Below are positions 41,676-50,198 of a stretch of 64,000 bases of DNA, piece by piece. The number at the start of each line of letters is the position of its first letter. The stretch's first letter is position 1. The DNA is from Crocinitomicaceae bacterium (lineage in GTDB: Bacteria > Bacteroidota > Bacteroidia > Flavobacteriales_D > Sanyastnellaceae). A program made the translations under genes and the position numbers. A model generated the notes under the pieces. That model searched no databases. It was not told the DNA's origin and saw only the letters and a program-made list of their open reading frames with translations. The DNA is taken from the NCBI GenBank assembly GCA_002722795.1, contig PBMY01000014.1, forward strand, positions 124,001-188,000. The letters are read 5' to 3'.

Positions 41676-41729
41676 TATTTCAGTTGATAAAGTGAGTTAA
41701 AATAGACCCATTGCTATGGCAATCTCCAC

Positions 41730-41737
41730 TATTTTCG
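41730..41737 (+). promoter_or_regulatory. Candidate -7 promoter box (TATTTTCG) for the porG cluster
   Basis: TATTTTCG matches TAnnTTYG and lies 21 bases before the porG ATG, which would give a short 5' leader for the porG-uppS-bamA-skp run. Confidence 0.4.
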
Positions 41738-41758
41738 TGCGTTAGGAATTATAGTTTG

Positions 41759-42616
41759 ATGAAACGCTTCAACACCAATCTCTTAAAGTTAGCTATAGCA
41801 CTGTTTGTCATGGCGTTAGGCTTGGACTCCTATGCCCAAGCACATAGAGGTGCATCCCAAGAAATTGGCTATCAAGTCGGAACTAGCTATTACATCGGTG
41901 ATTTAAATCCGGATAATCCGCTTAAATCTAGACCCCACATAACCCAAGGAGGTTTTTACAGGTCAAATTTTAATAGTAGAGTTGGGGTTAGGTTTCAAGT
42001 ATTAAATGGAACAGTAGAGGCTTGGGATGAGGATAGCAATAATAGTTGGGCATTAAATAGAAATCTTCACTTTAGGAACAACATAACAGAGTTTTCTATT
42101 CAAGGAGAGATAAATTATATAGACTATGTTCTTGGTAATCCTGAGCAAAGGTTTACAGCATTCTTAACTTGTGGTGTAGCTTATTTTAATCACGACCCTG
42201 AAGCTCAGGATAGCAATGGGAATTGGCATCCGCTTCAACCTATGGGTACTGAGGGTCAAGGATGGGTGGATGGAATTGACCTATATAGTCTTTCAGGTTT
42301 TGCATTGCCTTATGGTATGGGTTTTAAAGTAAACTTAGGCACTTCTCTATCATTTCAGATGGAGTGGGGAATGCGAAGAACTTGGACAGATTATCTCGAT
42401 GATGTAAGTACTACTTACGTAAATCAATTACAACTTATGCAGGAAAGGGGAGAGCTCTCTGCTGAGTTGGCAGATAGAATCATTGAACTTCCAGATGGAG
42501 TAAATAGTGAGGGATTGCAAAGGGGTGATCCTGGTAGAAACGATAAATACGGATATGTTTTGGCGTCGCTTTCTCTGAGAGTCAGCAAGAAGCCTACTAC
42601 ATGTTGGGAGCAATGA
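41759..42616 (+). CDS. porG: Type IX secretion outer-membrane protein PorG-like (DUF6089)
   Basis: PorG is an outer-membrane barrel protein needed for type IX secretion in Porphyromonas. The ATG at 41759 gives 285 residues with a signal peptide ending LDSYAQ; an upstream in-frame TTG adds no signal and is rejected. Family patterns are QEIGYQVGTSYYIGDLNP near the mature N-terminus, then GGFYRSNFNSRVGVRFQV, NITEFSIQGEINYIDY and MEWGMRRTWTDYLDDVSTTY. It overlaps uppS by four bases (ATGA) and heads the conserved order porG-uppS-bamA-skp. With gldH and two cargo proteins here, it supports a working type IX system. Confidence 0.85.
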   Translation: MKRFNTNLLKLAIALFVMALGLDSYAQAHRGASQEIGYQVGTSYYIGDLNPDNPLKSRPHITQGGFYRSNFNSRVGVRFQVLNGTVEAWDEDSNNSWALNRNLHFRNNITEFSIQGEINYIDYVLGNPEQRFTAFLTCGVAYFNHDPEAQDSNGNWHPLQPMGTEGQGWVDGIDLYSLSGFALPYGMGFKVNLGTSLSFQMEWGMRRTWTDYLDDVSTTYVNQLQLMQERGELSAELADRIIELPDGVNSEGLQRGDPGRNDKYGYVLASLSLRVSKKPTTCWEQ

Positions 42617-43332
42617 GTGAACTCGACACAAATAACATCCCAAATCACGTTGCTATCATAATGGATGGCAATGGCCGTTGGGCTAATAATAGAGGTAAGG
42701 ACAGGGTTTTTGGGCATATGAATGGCGTAGATTCTGTTAGAGCAGCTGTAAAAACAGCAGTTAAGGTTGGAGTAAAAAACCTCACCCTTTACGCTTTCAG
42801 TACTGAGAATTGGATTAGACCCCAAGAAGAGGTAAACGCTCTAATGGATTTACTTATTACAACTCTTGTAAATGAAAGTGAGGAGCTACTTGAACAGGGT
42901 GTTAAACTGAGCACAATAGGGGATCTAAGTGCACTACCTGAAAAATGTCAAACCTCACTCAACAAGGCCGTTTTATCTAATCCTAAAGAGTATAAACTAA
43001 ACTTAACATTGGCCTTAAACTACAGTTCAAAGTGGGAAATCACATCTGCAGTAAAGGCAATTATCGCATCTGGCATGAAGGCTTCTGATGTTACGGAGAA
43101 AGCGATATCTAACCATTTGGCAACTGCAGGCACTCCTGATCCAGAGTTGATGATTCGCACTTCAGGAGAAAATCGCATTAGCAATTTCATGTTATGGCAA
43201 CTTGCCTATGCAGAATTCCACTTCTCGTCAGTACTTTGGCCTGACTTTAGAGAAGAACATTTTATTGAGGCTTTAATCGACTATCAAAATAGAGAAAGAC
43301 GCTTTGGAGGAGTCTCACAACAAGGAAATTAA
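42613..43332 (+). CDS. uppS: Isoprenyl transferase (undecaprenyl diphosphate synthase)
   Basis: UppS makes the C55 lipid carrier used for peptidoglycan and polysaccharide synthesis. The ATG at 42613, overlapping the porG stop, gives 239 residues; an ATG at 42601 adds four residues. Features are VAIIMDGNGRWANNRGK with the catalytic Asp, LTLYAFSTENWIRP, LNLTLALNYSSKWEI and PDPELMIRTSGENRISNF with the final WPDFREEHF. It lies between porG and bamA and shares one base with bamA (TAATG), so it is probably translated with them. Confidence 0.96.
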   Translation: MSELDTNNIPNHVAIIMDGNGRWANNRGKDRVFGHMNGVDSVRAAVKTAVKVGVKNLTLYAFSTENWIRPQEEVNALMDLLITTLVNESEELLEQGVKLSTIGDLSALPEKCQTSLNKAVLSNPKEYKLNLTLALNYSSKWEITSAVKAIIASGMKASDVTEKAISNHLATAGTPDPELMIRTSGENRISNFMLWQLAYAEFHFSSVLWPDFREEHFIEALIDYQNRERRFGGVSQQGN

Positions 43333-45869
43333 TGAGGGGAATTAGCTCACATATACAAGTATTTCTGCTAGCACTTTTAGTTGCTCCTTTATTAGGGCAA
43401 TCCCAAACCTCAGAACCCATTTTGGACCTCAGCATTCCTCAAAACTATAGAGTTGCAGGTCTAACAGTACTAGGCGCGGAGTATACTGATGTGCAGGCTG
43501 TAAAGTTATTCAGCGCACTACAGGTTGGCAATACGATTACAATTCCTGGAGAAGAGATTCCACGAGCAATCAGAAATCTTTGGGATCAGGACTTGTTCTC
43601 AGATATTCAAATAGAAGTTGCGGAACTTAGAGAAAGTGACATTTATCTAATTATTAATGTCAAGGAACTTCCAAGGTTAACTCGATATAGTATTTATGGA
43701 GTAAATAGATCTGAGCAAGAGACCATAAGAGAGACAATTGATTTGATGACAGGCAGGATTGTCAATGAAAATGTTGTTGCCACTGCCACTAAAAGAATTA
43801 AAGAATATTATATCGATAAGGGATACCTCGATATAGGTGTAGATATAATCCAAGAATTAGACTCTTCATTTGAAAATGGCACTATAGTTAGAGTTAGAAT
43901 TGACAAGGGAGATAAGGTTAAAATTGGTCAAATCAACCTTGAAGGTGTTACTGCACTTGAACTTAAAAAACTCAAGCGTAAAATGAAGAACACTAAAGAA
44001 AAGAGATGGTGGAGATTTTATAAAAGCTCAAAGTATATAGACGCATCTTTTAAAGAAGATCAGGCTGCTATTATTAGCGAATACAATAGACTTGGCTATA
44101 GAAATGCACGAATTATTCAGGACTCTTTATACAGAACGGAAGAAGGTCTAGTTGGATTAGACATAACAATTGAAGAAGGAAATCAATTCCATTTTGGTGA
44201 AATTTCATTTGCTGGTAATGCTAAATATAGGACGTCATTCTTAGACTCTCTTTTAGGGATTAATAAGGGTGATCTGTACAATTTAGAGCACCTTGAGAAT
44301 CGTGTATTCATGGATCCAAAGGGTTTGGATTTAAGCTCTCTTTATCAAGACGACGGTTATCTAACATTTAGGGCAATGCCTATAGAGAAAAGTGTTGATA
44401 ATGACACAATTGATATTGAGATCAGGATGATGGAGGGGCAGCAGTTTAGGATAGGAAGAGTGAGTGTTCAGGGTAATGTAAAGACTAACGATCACGTTAT
44501 TTATAGAGAGATTAGAACTAGGCCAGGAGAGTTGTTCAGCAGAACAGATGTGATTAGGACTCAGCGTGAGTTAGCACAGTTAAACTACTTTAATCCTGAA
44601 TCGTTTGGGGTAAATCCTATACAAAATCCAGCTGAGGGAACAGTTGATATTGAATATACTTTAGAAGAAAAACCTTCTGACCAAATTGAGGTTAGTGGAG
44701 GTTGGGGTGGAGGCCGTGTAGTGGGATCGCTGAGTTTAAGCTTTACAAATTTCAGTGCTAAAAGAATGTTTGAGAAGGGAGCATGGAAACCCATTCCTAC
44801 TGGAGACGGACAACGCCTCAGCATTATTGCAAGGTCTAATGGACTCTTCTTCCAGAATATAAACCTTGGCTTTACTGAGCCTTGGCTCGGGGGGAAAAAA
44901 CCAAACTCTCTATCTACTCGAATTTGGAAGACAGTGCAATCAAATGGTCAACCAAAGAAGACAGAAGACGGTGAGCCAAATCCAAATAGACAATCATTCA
45001 ATATTATTGGTGCAGAGGTAAGGTTGGGGCAAAGGTTGAAGAAGCCAGATGACTGGTTTTTGTTAAGTACTATGATTTCATATCAGCATTTTGATTTGAA
45101 TGACTACGGACAATTCTTCAGTTTCGACAATGGTCAATCAAATAATTTGGCTGCAGAAGTTAAGCTCTCAAGAAATTCAATCAGCGATCCTATATTCCCT
45201 GTTTGGGGTTCTAATGTTGAGGTGAATATTAAGGCTACTGTGCCTTATAGTTTGTTCAGAGACGATGGCTATTATGATGGCCTTACAGACGAGGAAAGAT
45301 ACAAGTGGCTAGAATATCACAAGTGGAAGTTGAAGGCTGAATGGTATACGCCTCTAACAAGTACTGCAGGTGAAAATCCTAAGAGCTTAGTCCTAAAACT
45401 TGCAGCCGGGATAGGAATTATAGGCCAATATGATAGAGCAGTTGGCCTTAGTCCATTTGAAAGATTTTATATGGGTGGTGTATTCCTAAGTGGATTTGCA
45501 ATGGATGGAAGAGAGATATTGAACCTTAGAGGATATGACGATTTGAGTCTAACAGCTCCTGACCAACAAACCGGCGCCCCAGTTGCAGCTAAGTACACAG
45601 CAGAACTTAGATATCCACTCTCGACTAATCCAAATGCAACAATCTATATGTTAGGATTCCTTGAGGCAGGTAAAACATGGGAAGATTCAAGAGCATTTAA
45701 TCCATTTGAGGTTTACAAATCAGGTGGTGTAGGATTGAGAATATTCTTACCAATGTTTGGCCTTCTTGGACTTGACTATGGATGGAGAATGGATGATGTA
45801 GACGCTTTCCCTAGTATGTCTAGAGGTCAATTCCACTTTAGTATGGGTATGGGCATGGGTGAACTTTAA
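43332..45869 (+). CDS. bamA: Outer-membrane protein assembly factor BamA
   Basis: BamA inserts beta-barrel proteins into the outer membrane. The 845-residue product has a signal peptide ending near PLLGQSQ, then POTRA repeats from about 30 to 440 (for example YRVAGLTVLGAEYTDV, GDKVKIGQINLEGV, FRIGRVSVQGNVKTNDHVI) and a C-terminal barrel with GGWGGGRVVGSLSLSFTNF, EPWLGGKKPN and GGVGLRIFLPMFGLLGLDYG. The N-terminal POTRA is somewhat diverged, as is usual in Bacteroidota. It is followed by two Skp-like chaperones that would deliver its clients. Confidence 0.95.
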   Translation: MRGISSHIQVFLLALLVAPLLGQSQTSEPILDLSIPQNYRVAGLTVLGAEYTDVQAVKLFSALQVGNTITIPGEEIPRAIRNLWDQDLFSDIQIEVAELRESDIYLIINVKELPRLTRYSIYGVNRSEQETIRETIDLMTGRIVNENVVATATKRIKEYYIDKGYLDIGVDIIQELDSSFENGTIVRVRIDKGDKVKIGQINLEGVTALELKKLKRKMKNTKEKRWWRFYKSSKYIDASFKEDQAAIISEYNRLGYRNARIIQDSLYRTEEGLVGLDITIEEGNQFHFGEISFAGNAKYRTSFLDSLLGINKGDLYNLEHLENRVFMDPKGLDLSSLYQDDGYLTFRAMPIEKSVDNDTIDIEIRMMEGQQFRIGRVSVQGNVKTNDHVIYREIRTRPGELFSRTDVIRTQRELAQLNYFNPESFGVNPIQNPAEGTVDIEYTLEEKPSDQIEVSGGWGGGRVVGSLSLSFTNFSAKRMFEKGAWKPIPTGDGQRLSIIARSNGLFFQNINLGFTEPWLGGKKPNSLSTRIWKTVQSNGQPKKTEDGEPNPNRQSFNIIGAEVRLGQRLKKPDDWFLLSTMISYQHFDLNDYGQFFSFDNGQSNNLAAEVKLSRNSISDPIFPVWGSNVEVNIKATVPYSLFRDDGYYDGLTDEERYKWLEYHKWKLKAEWYTPLTSTAGENPKSLVLKLAAGIGIIGQYDRAVGLSPFERFYMGGVFLSGFAMDGREILNLRGYDDLSLTAPDQQTGAPVAAKYTAELRYPLSTNPNATIYMLGFLEAGKTWEDSRAFNPFEVYKSGGVGLRIFLPMFGLLGLDYGWRMDDVDAFPSMSRGQFHFSMGMGMGEL

Positions 45870-45874
45870 TATGG

Positions 45875-45882
45875 TAACTTCG
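45875..45882 (+). promoter_or_regulatory. Candidate -7 promoter box (TAACTTCG) for the skp pair
   Basis: TAACTTCG matches TAnnTTYG and lies 8 bases before the ATG of the first skp gene, in the 21-base gap after bamA. Confidence 0.35.
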
Positions 45883-45890
45883 CAGAACGC

Positions 45891-46586
45891 ATGAGAAATC
45901 AAGTAACTATTCAAAATCTAATTGTAGCAGTAGCACTATTGTTTGTAGCAATACCAAACCAAGCGACCGCTCAAAAATTTGCTTACATAGATACAGATTA
46001 CGTGTTATTACACCTCCCTGACTTTGCAGCAGCACAGCAGGAGTTAAATACCTACGCAATAGAGTGGCAGGCTGATATTGAATCCAAGCTAGAGGCAGCC
46101 GATAGATTAGAAGTAGCCTATAGAGCTGAAAGGGTTCTCCTTACAAAAGAAATGCGCCAAAAACGTGAGCAAGAAATCACTGATAAAAGAGCTGAAGCTA
46201 AAGAAATGCAGAAGCAGAAATTTGGAGTTGAGGGAGAGCTTTTCCAAAAGCGTCAAGAACTCATTGAGCCGATACAACAGCAAATCTTTGAGGAACTTAA
46301 AGGCATAGCCAGTGGTTCTGGTTACATGGTAATTTTTGACAAGTCTAACCAAAGCAATATGCTATATACTAACCCTAAATATGATATTTCAGATAGGTTG
46401 ATTAAAAAGCTAGGATATGTTCCTGGAGAAACTATCGAAGTTGAAAAGGACGATAAAGGTGGAAAGGGTGGTACAGGAAAAGGTGGCGATCAAGGAAGGG
46501 GCGGAAAAGGTAATGTTAATACACGAGACAATAATAGAGGAGGAGCATCTAGCCTTCAAAGAACAGGTGGCTCTAGAGTTAAATAA
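45891..46586 (+). CDS. skp: OmpH/Skp-family periplasmic chaperone with Gly-rich tail
   Basis: Skp-like proteins hold unfolded outer-membrane proteins in the periplasm. The 231-residue product has a signal peptide ending NQATAQ, then KFAYIDTDYVLLHLPDF and a long charged coiled coil (about 45-140), then the closing strand SGYMVIFDKSNQSNMLYTNP. It carries an unusual extra tail of about 45 residues after residue 185, rich in Gly, Lys, Arg and Asn (GGKGGTGKGGDQGRGGKG). The second copy lacks this tail. It lies 21 bases after bamA. Confidence 0.9.
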   Translation: MRNQVTIQNLIVAVALLFVAIPNQATAQKFAYIDTDYVLLHLPDFAAAQQELNTYAIEWQADIESKLEAADRLEVAYRAERVLLTKEMRQKREQEITDKRAEAKEMQKQKFGVEGELFQKRQELIEPIQQQIFEELKGIASGSGYMVIFDKSNQSNMLYTNPKYDISDRLIKKLGYVPGETIEVEKDDKGGKGGTGKGGDQGRGGKGNVNTRDNNRGGASSLQRTGGSRVK

Positions 46587-46600
46587 TCGACAAATAATAC

Positions 46601-47101
46601 ATGAAAATGAAAAATATATTTATTCTAATGGCTCTTTTTATGGGCCTGTCATTTGGAGTACAAGCCCAAAAGTTTGGACACCTTGATGCACAATCACTTT
46701 TGCAGAGTCTTCCTGAGATAGCAGAGATCGAGGTAACTATTCAGGCTACTGCTAATGAGTATAGTTCTGAGATCCAAAAAATGGAAGAGGATCTTTATAA
46801 TAAGCAGGTAGAATATCAATCTAAGGCTGCAACATGGCCAGATGCGATAAGAACTCAAAAAGAGAAGGAGATACAGGCTTTAGGTCAAGGGCTACAAGAA
46901 TTTGGTCAAACTGCTCAACTTGACCTAAGTAAATTGGAAGAAAGCTTATTAACTCCTTTGATTGAACGTGTTACAGTTGCTATTCAAGAAGTAGGTCAAG
47001 AACACGGGTTTACATACATCTTTGATTCAAGTATGCGCGTTACACTTTATAATGGAGGAGAGGATGTAACAGACTTAGTTATGACTAAACTAGGTCTTTA
47101 A
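46601..47101 (+). CDS. OmpH/Skp-family periplasmic chaperone, second copy
   Basis: A 166-residue Skp-like protein with signal peptide ending SFGVQAQ, then KFGHLDAQSLLQSLPEI, a coiled coil (about 40-125) and the C-terminal strand GFTYIFDSSMRVTLYNGG. This is the standard length for the family. It arose, or is kept, in tandem with the longer copy 14 bases upstream, as is common in Bacteroidota behind bamA. It is followed by murI after 12 bases. Confidence 0.9.
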   Translation: MKMKNIFILMALFMGLSFGVQAQKFGHLDAQSLLQSLPEIAEIEVTIQATANEYSSEIQKMEEDLYNKQVEYQSKAATWPDAIRTQKEKEIQALGQGLQEFGQTAQLDLSKLEESLLTPLIERVTVAIQEVGQEHGFTYIFDSSMRVTLYNGGEDVTDLVMTKLGL

Positions 47102-47113
47102 TTACTACAACAC

Positions 47114-47932
47114 TTGGGGCCCATAGGCATATTCGATTCTGGAATAGGCGGCTTAACAGTTGCTAGAGCAGCCTGTGATTTACTCCCCACTGAAAGCATA
47201 TTATACTTTGGTGACACAGCCCATTTGCCATATGGTGAGAAGTCACCTGAGTTAATCAGAAAATATTCAACAAGGATAGCCTTACATCTCGTTAATAGCG
47301 GGTGTAAGGCTATTGTAGTTGCGTGTAATTCTGCTTCAAGCAATTCCCTAGAACAGGTAAGAGATGTTGTAGGACCAAATATTCCAGTGATAGATATGGT
47401 ACATCCAATTGTTGAGTCTCTTTATAATTCAACTGATGATTTAGGATCAAACAAATCAGTGGGTCTTATTGGCACAAGAGCAACTATTAGTTCAGGTCTT
47501 TACAAAAGTGCAATTGATAGACTTAACGACATTAAAGATGTCAAACTCGAACTTTTATCAAGGCCAACACCACTATTAGCATCTGCTATTGAAGAAGGAT
47601 TTTACAACGACACAATTCCTTCTGCAGTCCTAGATGCGTATTTAGAAGATGGATTTTTTGATAAAGTAGATTCAATGATTTTAGGATGCACCCATTATCC
47701 CCTTGTTAGAAAAGAAGTAATTTCTCTATTGCCTAAATCAGTTGATGTAATCGACCCACCAGCAATTGTAGCTGAAGCTTTAAAACAAAAATTAGAGGCG
47801 CTAGGGATTCTTTCAGACAAGGAAAAAATTCAGAATAGATTCCAGGTAAGTGATCTAACTGAAAACTTTAAGCTAGGCGCACAAAGATTTTTTGGCTCAG
47901 ACATAGATCTAGAGGAAGTTGTATTGAGCTAA
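47114..47932 (+). CDS. murI: Glutamate racemase
   Basis: MurI makes D-glutamate for peptidoglycan. The 272-residue enzyme starts at TTG 47114 (MGPIGIFDSGIGGLTVAR); no ATG is available and conserved sequence begins at once. The two catalytic cysteines are in VVACNSASSN and ILGCTHYPLV. GDTAHLPYGEKS is also typical. It ends the envelope cluster and is convergent with the hexapeptide-repeat gene. Confidence 0.95.
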   Translation: MGPIGIFDSGIGGLTVARAACDLLPTESILYFGDTAHLPYGEKSPELIRKYSTRIALHLVNSGCKAIVVACNSASSNSLEQVRDVVGPNIPVIDMVHPIVESLYNSTDDLGSNKSVGLIGTRATISSGLYKSAIDRLNDIKDVKLELLSRPTPLLASAIEEGFYNDTIPSAVLDAYLEDGFFDKVDSMILGCTHYPLVRKEVISLLPKSVDVIDPPAIVAEALKQKLEALGILSDKEKIQNRFQVSDLTENFKLGAQRFFGSDIDLEEVVLS

Positions 47933-47951
47933 GAGCCGGGCCCTTCTCTAA

Positions 47952-48491
47952 TTAAATTTCTGACCTGTTAAACCAGCTAGCATATTCTAGATATCTGTCA
48001 GCTGTTTTACAAATGTGGTTTTGAAGGCTTTCTTTCACTTCTCCCCTCGATGTCGCAGGCACTCCAGCAAAAAGTGTCTTTGGTGGAACAATAGTTTCTT
48101 CAAGAACAACAGATCCAGCAGCGACAATAGCACCTTCGCCGATCACAGCGTTATCCATCACAACTGCTCCCATTCCAATTAGAGCACCTTCGCAAACTGT
48201 TGCCCCATGCACTATTGCATTGTGTCCTATACTAACCCTGTTTTCAAGAATGGTTTTAGATTGGCCAAACGTACCATGAATAACAGCTCCATCTTGAATG
48301 TTAACCCTTTCGCCAACTGTTATTGAAGCGACATCTCCTCTTACAACTGCTCCAAACCAAATAGTGCTTTCCTGTCCCACAGTAACTTCTCCTACAACTG
48401 TACAATTTGGTGCAAGCCAAACGCTGCTGTGAAATTCCGGGCTTTTGCCTCTAGCTGATAAAATTATTGGAGGTTGACTTCTTTGATCCAT
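47952..48491 (-). CDS. Gamma-carbonic-anhydrase-like hexapeptide-repeat protein
   Basis: A 179-residue left-handed beta-helix protein of the YrdA/PaaY/gamma-carbonic-anhydrase group. Repeats run from SSVWLAPNCTVVGEVTVGQ to GAIVAAGSVVLEETIVPP. The metal-ligand histidines are visible in VIHGTFG, SIGHNAIVHGATV, with the conserved STIWFGAVVRGD. Members may be carbonic anhydrases, thioester-related or uncharacterised, so activity cannot be assumed. It is convergent with murI and borders the AT-rich gap. Confidence 0.85.
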   Translation of the reverse strand: MDQRSQPPIILSARGKSPEFHSSVWLAPNCTVVGEVTVGQESTIWFGAVVRGDVASITVGERVNIQDGAVIHGTFGQSKTILENRVSIGHNAIVHGATVCEGALIGMGAVVMDNAVIGEGAIVAAGSVVLEETIVPPKTLFAGVPATSRGEVKESLQNHICKTADRYLEYASWFNRSEI

Positions 48492-49495
48492 GCGTCGAAT
48501 TTAAGGTAGTCAGTCCCATTGTACTCTAGAATACTAGTTTCATTTATTGCACTTACCCATGATTCTCTATGAAATAGTCTAAATTTTGTAGCTTAAATAA
48601 TATGGTAATATTTTATTACTATGCTGTTATCTATAATTTCCACTGTAGCTGCAACTTCAATAATATTCTTATTTCCTCTTTCTGAAATGTTCCCTAATCC
48701 CATGAATGAATTAAGTCAGCTTCTTGTGTTAGATGTTAAGTTGAGAGTAATTCCCGACAATTTTTAACCGTACCATTATTATTAATTTTTTATACTCAGA
48801 CCAAAAATTTAAACAGGGCTTTAGATTTAGTCAAAATTGATACAAAATCGAGTAAAATTTTAGTTTTTGAGAGCTTTTGAGGTGTTTTGCATCAGTTTTA
48901 ATGGTTTTTAATGTGTTTTGAATGAAAAAAATCATTGCATTTTCGTTGACGTATAAATTCCTTTTTCAATTTTTAATATAATTATTTTATATTTTTCAAT
49001 TAAAATTTTCAAATAATCTTCATAATTAGCAAAAATTCATAGTAAATGTGAAAAAAATGCCTTTTATTACTCAAATTTTTTTATTTCAATAAATTTCGTC
49101 AAAAGCTTCATATAATTCATTAAAATCACTATTAATTTAATTTTTTACTTAAAAAGTTGTCAATAATGATTAAAAATACATTATTAAGCACTTTTTGTAA
49201 ATCACTAATTACCCTTAATATTACTTAATAACCAAATCTTATTTTTTACACATTTTTGAGTAAAATATTGGCATTTTTGATCTAAAAGCGCGTAAAATTT
49301 CATATAATTTGTCAAAATGCGTCTTTTTTCAACTTACTCCTTACAAAACATACAATCTAAATCAATCTATAAAGTCCAACTCTTTCAGAAAGTAAGAAAT
49401 AATATCTACTCTCATCTCTAATTATAACACGTATAAATATCGGTTTGTCAGTAGATCATACAAACTCAAGGTGTTCGATAAATATGTAATAGTAT
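48492..49495. other. Gene-poor, very AT-rich kilobase with phased A/T tracts
   Basis: No supported gene lies in these 1004 bases. From about 48770 the sequence is by eye roughly three-quarters or more A+T on both strands, with stops in all frames. Between 48833 and 48943 eleven A or T tracts of 4-7 bases lie with centres about 10-11 bases apart, which predicts intrinsically curved DNA. Short repeats are present: TTTTTCAATT at 48962 and 48992, and TTCATATAATT at 49107 and 49299. No clear DnaA boxes (TTATNCACA) were found. The only small frame, 48621-48767, is not convincing. Confidence 0.7.
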
Positions 49496-50086
49496 TTACA
49501 AACCTTTTTCCTTAAGTTGAGATTCAACGCCTGATATTATGGTGTGAATACACACAATGTGCATTTCCTGAATTCTATCGGCATAATCTTCCCATGGAAT
49601 CCTTATTTCGTGGTCACAAACGTTTGCAAGTTCTCCTCCATCACATCCAGTCATTGCAATTATTATCATATCCTTCTTTTTTGCAGCTTCAACCGCTTTA
49701 AGGATATTGGGACTATTGCCACTAGTAGAAATAGCTAAAAGTATATCGAAGTCTTTACCAAGCGCTTCTACTTGACGTGCAAATACATTTTCAAAACCGT
49801 AGTCGTTTCCAATGCAAGTAAGTGTAGAGGGGTCACTTAATGCAAGTGCAGGGTATGCAGGTCTGTCTTCACGATACTTGCCGCTGAGTTCTTCAGCAAA
49901 GTGCATTGCATCACACATTGAACCACCATTTCCACAAGAAATAATTTTCTTCCCCTTTTCAATAGTCTCAGAGATAATGCGAGAAGCTGCGTCAACAGAA
50001 TTTAAAAATTCTTCATTGTCGATTAAGTTATTAAGGATCGAAAGTGTCTCTTTAAAATGCGATCGAGCTGTTGGTTTCTTATGCAT
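49496..50086 (-). CDS. gmhA: Phosphoheptose (sedoheptulose-7-phosphate) isomerase
   Basis: GmhA makes D-glycero-D-manno-heptose 7-phosphate, the first step to ADP-heptose for LPS core. The ATG at 50086 gives 196 residues (MHKKPTARSHFKETL); an upstream TTG would add nine and is less likely. SIS-domain motifs closely match GmhA: ISCGNGGSMCDAMHFAEELS, the ribose region YREDRPAYPALALSDPS, GNDYGFENVFARQVEALG, and ISTSGNSPNILKA with YADRIQEMHI. No other heptose genes are in the window. The 3' end faces the AT-rich gap. Confidence 0.93.
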   Translation of the reverse strand: MHKKPTARSHFKETLSILNNLIDNEEFLNSVDAASRIISETIEKGKKIISCGNGGSMCDAMHFAEELSGKYREDRPAYPALALSDPSTLTCIGNDYGFENVFARQVEALGKDFDILLAISTSGNSPNILKAVEAAKKKDMIIIAMTGCDGGELANVCDHEIRIPWEDYADRIQEMHIVCIHTIISGVESQLKEKGL

Positions 50087-50198
50087 AATGCTTAAGGTAA
50101 GTGGTATTTTCAACTTGTCACAAATATCACAATTACATTGAGACTTGTTTTTAGATTTTGCAACCGGAAGTTGAAAATTTACAATTGTTGTTTCTGAA

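Noticed and set aside
48621-48767. 48-codon frame with a hydrophobic start (MLLSIISTVAATSIIFLFPL)
   Set aside because: Too short, no homology I recognise, no promoter box, in AT-rich sequence where such frames arise by chance.
49443-49465. GTTTGT/ACAAAC inverted repeat after gmhA
   Set aside because: Six-base arms with an 11-base loop and no T-run; expected by chance in AT-rich DNA.
48492-49495. Possible chromosome replication origin in the AT-rich gap
   Set aside because: No convincing TTATNCACA boxes, no dnaA/dnaN nearby, and gene directions do not diverge cleanly. Left as an open question only.
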